A DNA stretch of 10,633 nucleotides from an uncultured Lachnospiraceae bacterium (GTDB lineage Bacteria > Bacillota > Clostridia > Lachnospirales > Lachnospiraceae). Of this stretch, positions 6,132 to 10,633 are shown piece after piece. Position 1 is the first letter of the stretch. The number at the start of each line of letters is the position of its first letter. Below the pieces are notes generated by a model that ran no database searches, was not told where the DNA came from, and worked only from the letters and a program-made list of their open reading frames with translations. The translations under genes and the position numbers were made by a program. The stretch is from the NCBI GenBank assembly GCA_902782965.1, contig CACZPG010000235.1:1-10633 (forward strand), written 5' to 3'.

Positions 6132-7404
6132 TGATACAAAGAATATGCTTCTTAATGATCTTCTGAAAAGAACTACAGATGATTATACAGAACAGGAAAA
6201 TATTGTTAAAGGTATTATTAAAGATATACACGAAAGAAAAGATGATGCACTTTTTGAGTATACCAAAAAGTTTGATAAAGCTGAAATTAATGCCGATAAC
6301 ATCATGGTTACTGAAGAGGAAATTGAAGAAGCTTATGGCGAGATGGATGGTGAACTTATCGAAATTATAAGAAGAGCGATAGCTAATATCCGTTCATTTC
6401 ACGAGAAGCAGAAGAAAAACAGCTGGATTACAACAGAAGAAGAAGGAATTATTCTGGGACAGAGAGTTACTCCGATTGAGTCTGTTGGTGTATATGTTCC
6501 GGGTGGAAAAGCTGCTTATCCTTCAACAGTACTTATGAATGTAATACCTGCACATGTTGCAGGAGTTAAGAGAATAGTAATGACCACTCCTTGTAATGCA
6601 GAAGGAAAGGTTTATCCTACAACCCTTGTTGCAGCCAAAGAGGCTGGAGTTCAAGAAATATATAAAGTAGGAGGAGCTCAGGCTATAGCAGCTCTTGCTT
6701 ATGGTACAGAGAGTATCCCTAAGGTAGACAAAATAGTTGGGCCGGGTAACATCTTTGTTGCTACTGCCAAGAGACTGGTTTATGGACATGTTAGTATTGA
6801 CTCGGTTGCAGGTCCAAGTGAAGTTCTTGTTCTTGCTGATGAGACCGCTAATCCTAAGTTTGTTGCTGCAGATCTTCTTTCTCAGGCAGAGCATGATGAA
6901 CTTGCTTCTGCAACTCTTGTTACAACAAGTGAAGATTTAGCTCTTGAAGTATCAAAATGGGTTGATACATTTACTCAGAAGCTTGAAAGAAAGGATATAA
7001 TTCAGAAATCTATTGATAATTTCGGAAGAATATTCGTTGCAAAGAATATGGATGATGCCATTGAAGCTACTAATGATATTGCATCTGAACACCTTGAAAT
7101 AGTTACTAAAAATCCTTGGGATGTAATGACTAAGATTAAAAATGCGGGTGCTATATTTATTGGAGAATATTCATCAGAACCTCTTGGTGATTATTATGCA
7201 GGACCTAATCATGTGCTTCCTACTAATGGTACAGCTCGTTTCTTCTCGCCGCTTAATGTGGATGACTTCGTTAAGAAATCAAGTATTATCAGCTATTCTG
7301 AGAATGCACTCAGAAGAGTACATACTGATATAGAGAAATTTGCCAAGGCTGAAGGACTTACAGCTCATGCAAATTCAATAGCTATAAGATTTGAAGAAGA
7401 ATAA
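6109..7404 (+). CDS. hisD: Histidinol dehydrogenase
   Basis: HisD is a zinc-dependent, NAD-linked enzyme that oxidises L-histidinol to L-histidine in two steps, the end of the pathway. The 431-residue protein is full length. It shows VGVYVPGGKAAYPSTVLMN at 126-144, KIVGPGNIFVATAK at 208-221, the zinc-ligand region LSQAEHD at 257-263 (Q259, H262), the catalytic pair in ASEHLEI at 325-331 (E327, H328), LGDYYAGPNHVLPTNG at 359-374 (D361) and the C-terminal zinc ligand in TAHANSIA at 418-425 (H420). The ATG at 6109 fits an AAAGAGG site (6093-6099) with 9-nt spacing and overlaps hisG by 23 nt. An in-frame ATG at 6121 is a less well placed alternative. All catalytic residues are present. Confidence 0.97.
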   Translation: MKIVMLTNDTKNMLLNDLLKRTTDDYTEQENIVKGIIKDIHERKDDALFEYTKKFDKAEINADNIMVTEEEIEEAYGEMDGELIEIIRRAIANIRSFHEKQKKNSWITTEEEGIILGQRVTPIESVGVYVPGGKAAYPSTVLMNVIPAHVAGVKRIVMTTPCNAEGKVYPTTLVAAKEAGVQEIYKVGGAQAIAALAYGTESIPKVDKIVGPGNIFVATAKRLVYGHVSIDSVAGPSEVLVLADETANPKFVAADLLSQAEHDELASATLVTTSEDLALEVSKWVDTFTQKLERKDIIQKSIDNFGRIFVAKNMDDAIEATNDIASEHLEIVTKNPWDVMTKIKNAGAIFIGEYSSEPLGDYYAGPNHVLPTNGTARFFSPLNVDDFVKKSSIISYSENALRRVHTDIEKFAKAEGLTAHANSIAIRFEEE

Positions 7405-7412
7405 TTACAAAC

Positions 7413-7431
7413 GGATAATCAGAGATTATTC
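7413..7431. repeat. Short hairpin in the hisD-hisB spacer
   Basis: GGATAATC (7413-7420), the loop AGA, then GATTATTC (7424-7431) form an 8-bp stem with one G-U pair in the 54-nt gap between hisD and hisB. No T tract follows, so it is unlikely to be a terminator. It could be an mRNA processing or stability element. Confidence 0.4.
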
Positions 7432-7458
7432 TATCAGAAATGTTATGGAGAGTAGATT

Positions 7459-8052
7459 ATGCAGGAAAGAAAAGCAAGTATTGAGCGTAAAACCGCTGAG
7501 ACAGATATAAAGCTTGCTCTTAACCTAGATGGTACAGGGCTAAGTAATGTTGATACAGGAATAGGCTTATTCGATCATATGCTGAAGAGTTTTGCTAGAC
7601 ACGGTTTCTTTGATATGAACCTTGTTGTTAACGGTGATCTGGAGGTTGACTGTCACCATACAATAGAAGATACCGGTATAGTTCTTGGAAAAGCTATCAA
7701 AGAGGCTGTCGGAGATAAGTCAGGAATCAAAAGATATGGTTCATTTGTAATGCCTATGGATGAAACATTGGTTTTATGTGCTATCGATTTGTCCGGAAGA
7801 CCTTATCTTAATTATGATCTTAATTTAACAACTCCTAAGGTTGGAAATTTTGATACTGAAATGGCTAAGGAATTCTTCTATGCAGTCAGTTACGCTGCTG
7901 AAATGAATCTGCATATCAAGCAGTTGGATGGTTCAAATAATCATCATATAATTGAAGCTGCATTCAAAGCATTTGCAAATGCTCTTGATATTGCAACCGG
8001 ATATGATCCAAGACTTGAAGGCGGACTTCTTTCAACGAAAGGAGCGTTATAA
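7459..8052 (+). CDS. hisB: Imidazoleglycerol-phosphate dehydratase
   Basis: This is the monofunctional, manganese-dependent dehydratase that converts imidazoleglycerol phosphate to imidazoleacetol phosphate. It has 197 residues, the normal length, without the fused phosphatase of enterobacterial HisB. Signatures are GIGLFDHMLKSFARHG at 34-49, the first metal motif DCHHTIEDTG at 64-73, MPMDETL at 98-104 and the second metal motif NNHHIIEAAFKAFA at 160-173. GGAGAG at 7447-7452 precedes the ATG. The end of the gene carries the ribosome binding site of hisIE (AAAGGAG, 8038-8044), and the two genes are separated by a single base. In many operons hisH, hisA and hisF would come next; here they are absent. 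Confidence 0.97.
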   Translation: MQERKASIERKTAETDIKLALNLDGTGLSNVDTGIGLFDHMLKSFARHGFFDMNLVVNGDLEVDCHHTIEDTGIVLGKAIKEAVGDKSGIKRYGSFVMPMDETLVLCAIDLSGRPYLNYDLNLTTPKVGNFDTEMAKEFFYAVSYAAEMNLHIKQLDGSNNHHIIEAAFKAFANALDIATGYDPRLEGGLLSTKGAL

Positions 8053-8053
8053 T

Positions 8054-8923
8054 ATGTCTGAGTATTATTTACTGGAAAATACAGATGCTTCATTTGATGA
8101 TGTAAAGCACATTCTTTACAGTGGTGAGAAGTATATTGTTTTCAATCTCAATGAATCGAAGGAGGATTCGTCCTTCTATAAACTGTATTCTTATTCAAAG
8201 GAAAGATTTCCAGAGAAAATATTTGATAGTGCCGAGGCGCTGGAAGAGTACCTTGCTGAACATCCGGAGAATACAGAAGATGTAATAAAAGAAATTCCTT
8301 TCTCCGAATTCAAGCTGAACAGCGACGGGCTTATTCCTTGTATTGCACAGGATTACGAATCCGGTGAAGTTCTGATGATGGCTTATATGAATGAAGAGTC
8401 TTATAATAAGACTCTTGAAACGGGTCTCATGACTTACTGGTCCAGATCAAGACAGAAGTTATGGACCAAGGGAGAAGAGTCAGGTCATTTTCAGAAGATG
8501 ATAAGTCTTACCATTGACTGTGATAAAGATACTATTCTTGCTAAAGTAGATCAGACCGGACCGGCATGTCATACAGGTAATCCTACATGTTTCTTTACGC
8601 CGCTTGCTATTAAAGACAATTCCGGAGATGCAAAGTCTAAAGACATCTATCATGTTCTTAAAGAAGTATATGATGTAATAGCTGACAGAAAGGTTAATCC
8701 TCGTGAAGGAAGCTATACGAATTATCTCTTTGATAACGGAATAGATAAGATTCTTAAGAAGGTCGGAGAAGAATGTACTGAAATAGTGATTGCAGCTAAG
8801 AATCCGGATTCCGGAGAAATTAAATATGAAATGGCTGATTTCCTTTACCATGCAATGGTTCTTATGGTTGAAAAAGGTGTGACCTGGGAAGAAATAGCCG
8901 AAGAGCTTGCTAATCGCGAATAG
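8054..8923 (+). CDS. hisIE: Bifunctional HisI-HisE with an unusual N-terminal extension
   Basis: The fusion carries out steps 2 and 3 of the pathway. HisE removes pyrophosphate from phosphoribosyl-ATP, and HisI then opens the adenine ring of phosphoribosyl-AMP. The HisI domain is about residues 86-195, with YWSRSRQKLWTKGEESGHFQ at 128-147, the metal site DCDKDT at 155-160, and ACHTGNPTCFF at 171-181. C156, C172 and C179 have the spacing of the known HisI zinc cysteines. The HisE domain is about 197-289, with GSYTNYLFDNGIDKILKKVG at 219-238 and its EExxE...ExxD site at 239-262. Residues 1-85 are extra. Within them, DDVKHILYSGEKYIVFNLN (15-33) followed by SKERFPEKI (48-56) resembles the middle of a HisF/HisA barrel. 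The start is the ATG at 8054, 9 nt after AAAGGAG; the open frame extends upstream within hisB but without support. Confidence 0.95.
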   Translation: MSEYYLLENTDASFDDVKHILYSGEKYIVFNLNESKEDSSFYKLYSYSKERFPEKIFDSAEALEEYLAEHPENTEDVIKEIPFSEFKLNSDGLIPCIAQDYESGEVLMMAYMNEESYNKTLETGLMTYWSRSRQKLWTKGEESGHFQKMISLTIDCDKDTILAKVDQTGPACHTGNPTCFFTPLAIKDNSGDAKSKDIYHVLKEVYDVIADRKVNPREGSYTNYLFDNGIDKILKKVGEECTEIVIAAKNPDSGEIKYEMADFLYHAMVLMVEKGVTWEEIAEELANRE

Positions 8924-8954
8924 ATTATACAATTAGAATTTCAATATATGGAAT

Positions 8955-8958
8955 GGAG
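8955..8958 (+). promoter_or_regulatory. Ribosome binding site that fixes the alaS start
   Basis: GGAG lies 8 nt before the ATG at 8967. A nearer ATG at 8962 meets a stop after two codons and is not used. The 43-nt spacer between hisIE and alaS has no room for a T-box leader or a terminator. Confidence 0.7.
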
Positions 8959-8966
8959 AAAATGAA

Positions 8967-10633
8967 ATGAGACAATTTACCTCTAAGGAGCTTAGAAAAA
9001 CCTGGATTGATTTCTATAAAGAGAGAGGACATGTAGATGTAGGAGCTGTATCTCTTGTGTCTGATGGTTCTACCGGTGTTATGTTTAATGTAGCCGGAAT
9101 GCAGCCGCTTATGCCTTATCTTCTTGGAGAGAAACATCCTATGGGCACAAGACTCTGTAATGTTCAGGGCTGTGTAAGAACTAATGATATTGATTCTGTT
9201 GGAGATAAGAGCCATGTTACTTTCTTTGAAATGATGGGAAGCTGGAGCCTTGGCGATTATTTCAAAGAGGAAAGATGTAAATGGAGCTATGAGCTTCTTA
9301 CAGAAGTATTTGGTTTTGATAAGGATCATCTGGCATCTACGGTTTTTGCCGGTGATGAGAATGCTCCGAGAGATGAAGAGGGTGCTCAGTTCAGAATAGC
9401 TTCAGGATTTAAGCCTGAGAATATATATTATCTGCCTGCAAAGGATAACTGGTGGGGGCTTGAGTATGGTCCTTGTGGTCCTGACAGCGAAATGTTCTAC
9501 ATAGCTGATGTTCCTGACTGTGGTCCTGACTGTGGTCCGGGATGTGACTGTGGCAAATACACAGAGCTCGGAAATGATGTTTTCATGCAGTACGAGAAAC
9601 ATCATGACGGACATCTGACTCCACTGAAACAGAAGAATGTTGATACAGGCTGGGGACTTGAAAGAATCCTTGCATTTCTTAATGGAACAAAGGATGTATA
9701 TAAGACAGACCTTTTCACAGATGCGATTGCATTTATTGAAAGCGCTTCAGGAACTAAGTATGAGGCGGATGAGAAGCTTACAAGGTCTATGAGAATCCTT
9801 GCTGATCATATTCGTACAAGCGTTATGCTGATTGGTGACGCTGCAAAGCTTCTTCCATCAAATGTTGGAGCTGGTTATGTACTTCGTCGTCTTATAAGAA
9901 GAGCCGTAAGACATGGAAGAACACTTGGTCTAGGAATTGATAAGATCCTTGAGCTTGCTGCTATATATATTGATAAGGTTTATGATGACAGTTATCCGCT
10001 TCTTACAAAGAATAAGGATTTCATAATTTCAGAACTTAACAAAGAACTGGCTCGTTTTGAGAGTACTCTGGAAAATGGTATGAAGGAATTCAAGAAAATT
10101 CTTGATGAGAAGAAGGAAAGTGCTGATAATACAGGAATCACTGGTGATGAAGCATTCTATCTCTATGATACCTTTGGATTTCCTCTTGAACTTACTGTTG
10201 AGATGGCAGGCGAGGAAGGAATAGCAGTTGATGAGAAGGGCTTTGACACTGCTATGGAAGCTGCTAAACAGAGAGCCAGAGAAAACCAGAACTTCTCTCA
10301 GAGCCTTGTGGCCGGTGATGATATATTTGCTTCCCTTAGTGACGATATAATTACTGAGTTTACAGGTTATGACAGTTTAGAGGATGAAAGCGAGATAGCT
10401 GCTTTAGCCGGAGAAGAGGCTATGGCTGACAGTCTTTCAGAAGGCGCTAAGGGAACTATAATTACATTAAAGACTCCATTCTATGCTACTATGGGTGGAC
10501 AGACAGGAGATACTGGAGTTATAGAGACTTCAGGTGGTACATTTAAGGTAGAAGATACTTCCAAGCTTAAGGGTGGACGTGTTGCTCATACCGGTGTTGT
10601 AATCAGTGGAACTATCAGTGCCGGCGAAAAGGC
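8967..10633 (+). CDS. alaS: Alanyl-tRNA synthetase, divergent type (3' end outside window)
   Basis: The frame is open from the ATG at 8967 to the window edge: 555 codons, no interruption. AlaRS attaches alanine to tRNA-Ala. The aminoacylation core is recognisable through FNVAGMQPLMPYLLG at 40-54, NVQGCVRTNDID at 65-76, VTFFEMMGSWSLGDYFK at 84-100, WGLEYGPCGPDSEMFY at 163-178 and VDTGWGLERILAFLNG at 225-240. The tRNA-recognition region includes ILADHIRTSVMLIGDA at 277-292 and YVLRRLIRRAVRHGR at 304-318. The editing domain begins near TPFYATMGGQTGDTG at 503-517; its metal site is beyond the window. The sequence departs from standard bacterial AlaRS in motif 2 and carries the insert DCGPDCGPGCDCGKY at 184-198, with Cys 185, 189, 193 and 195 as a possible metal site. 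This matches a second, divergent AlaRS class that I recall from some Clostridia and other phyla. Confidence 0.95.
   Translation, partial: MRQFTSKELRKTWIDFYKERGHVDVGAVSLVSDGSTGVMFNVAGMQPLMPYLLGEKHPMGTRLCNVQGCVRTNDIDSVGDKSHVTFFEMMGSWSLGDYFKEERCKWSYELLTEVFGFDKDHLASTVFAGDENAPRDEEGAQFRIASGFKPENIYYLPAKDNWWGLEYGPCGPDSEMFYIADVPDCGPDCGPGCDCGKYTELGNDVFMQYEKHHDGHLTPLKQKNVDTGWGLERILAFLNGTKDVYKTDLFTDAIAFIESASGTKYEADEKLTRSMRILADHIRTSVMLIGDAAKLLPSNVGAGYVLRRLIRRAVRHGRTLGLGIDKILELAAIYIDKVYDDSYPLLTKNKDFIISELNKELARFESTLENGMKEFKKILDEKKESADNTGITGDEAFYLYDTFGFPLELTVEMAGEEGIAVDEKGFDTAMEAAKQRARENQNFSQSLVAGDDIFASLSDDIITEFTGYDSLEDESEIAALAGEEAMADSLSEGAKGTIITLKTPFYATMGGQTGDTGVIETSGGTFKVEDTSKLKGGRVAHTGVVISGTISAGEK
9513..9536 (+). 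repeat. Exact 12-nt tandem repeat inside alaS
   Basis: CCTGACTGTGGT occurs twice back to back (9513-9524 and 9525-9536), encoding PDCG-PDCG. It is followed by the related PGCDCG. The repeat is in phase with the codons, so it duplicates a four-residue Cys-Gly unit of the possible metal-binding insert. Confidence 0.85.

Noticed and set aside
6523..6894. 123-residue reverse-strand open frame opposite hisD
   Set aside because: It is antisense to the conserved core of hisD, with a Ser/Asn/Cys-rich low-information translation typical of a shadow frame.
7952..8053. Upstream extension of the hisIE frame into hisB, adding 34 residues
   Set aside because: It overlaps the conserved hisB C-terminus in another frame and lacks a ribosome binding site, whereas the ATG at 8054 has AAAGGAG 9 nt upstream.
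8480..9329. Two reverse-strand open frames (8480-8932 and 8925-9329) opposite hisIE and alaS
   Set aside because: Both are antisense to well-supported genes and show no domain, start signal or codon use matching real genes.
1..10633. A mobile element, CRISPR array, defence island or other novel multi-gene system
   Set aside because: All genes but one belong to conserved housekeeping families on one strand with uniform composition, and no direct-repeat arrays, transposase or integrase genes, or tRNA attachment sites are visible.

Overview
The window is a tightly packed, low-GC stretch of an ordinary bacterial chromosome with every gene on the + strand. Gene content and order (rpmA-obgE-yhbY-nadD-yqeK-rsfS, then hisZ-hisG-hisD-hisB-hisIE, then alaS), the HisZ-dependent short HisG, the fused HisI-HisE, AGA-rich arginine usage and mostly AGGAG-like ribosome binding sites all point to a Clostridia member. 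My best guess is Lachnospiraceae of the Butyrivibrio/Pseudobutyrivibrio kind. That placement is inferred from gene content, not from a database search.

Region 1 (1-3661) is the ribosome-assembly cluster. It opens with the 3' end of rpmA (ribosomal protein L27). A clear intrinsic-terminator-like hairpin follows and ends only a few bases before the obgE ribosome binding site. Then come obgE (50S-assembly GTPase), yhbY (CRM-domain ribosome factor), nadD (NAD biosynthesis), yqeK (HD-domain Ap4A hydrolase) and rsfS (ribosome silencing factor). They couple ribosome maturation and silencing with NAD supply and alarmone-like dinucleotide clearance.

Region 2 (3662-4152) holds the best promoter in the window (TTGATT, 17-nt spacer, TATAAT) and one unrecognised 111-residue protein gene. 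This is the junction between the two conserved blocks.

Region 3 (4153-8923) is a partial histidine-biosynthesis operon: hisZ, hisG, hisD, hisB and hisIE. Together they provide the first three steps (HisG-HisZ, then HisE and HisI), IGP dehydratase (HisB) and the two final oxidations (HisD). hisA, hisH, hisF, hisC and a histidinol-phosphate phosphatase are not in this window. The HisIE protein has an unusual N-terminal extension of about 85 residues, part of which resembles a piece of a HisF/HisA barrel.

Region 4 (8967 to the end) is the 5' part of a divergent-type alanyl-tRNA synthetase gene with a Cys-rich insertion. It follows hisIE after only 43 nt, with no room for a T-box leader.

I see no mobile elements, CRISPR arrays, tRNAs, rRNAs or defence genes, and no clearly novel system. 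The points most worth following up are the HisIE N-terminus, the unknown gene with its own promoter, the terminator-like hairpin before obgE, and the unusual AlaRS.
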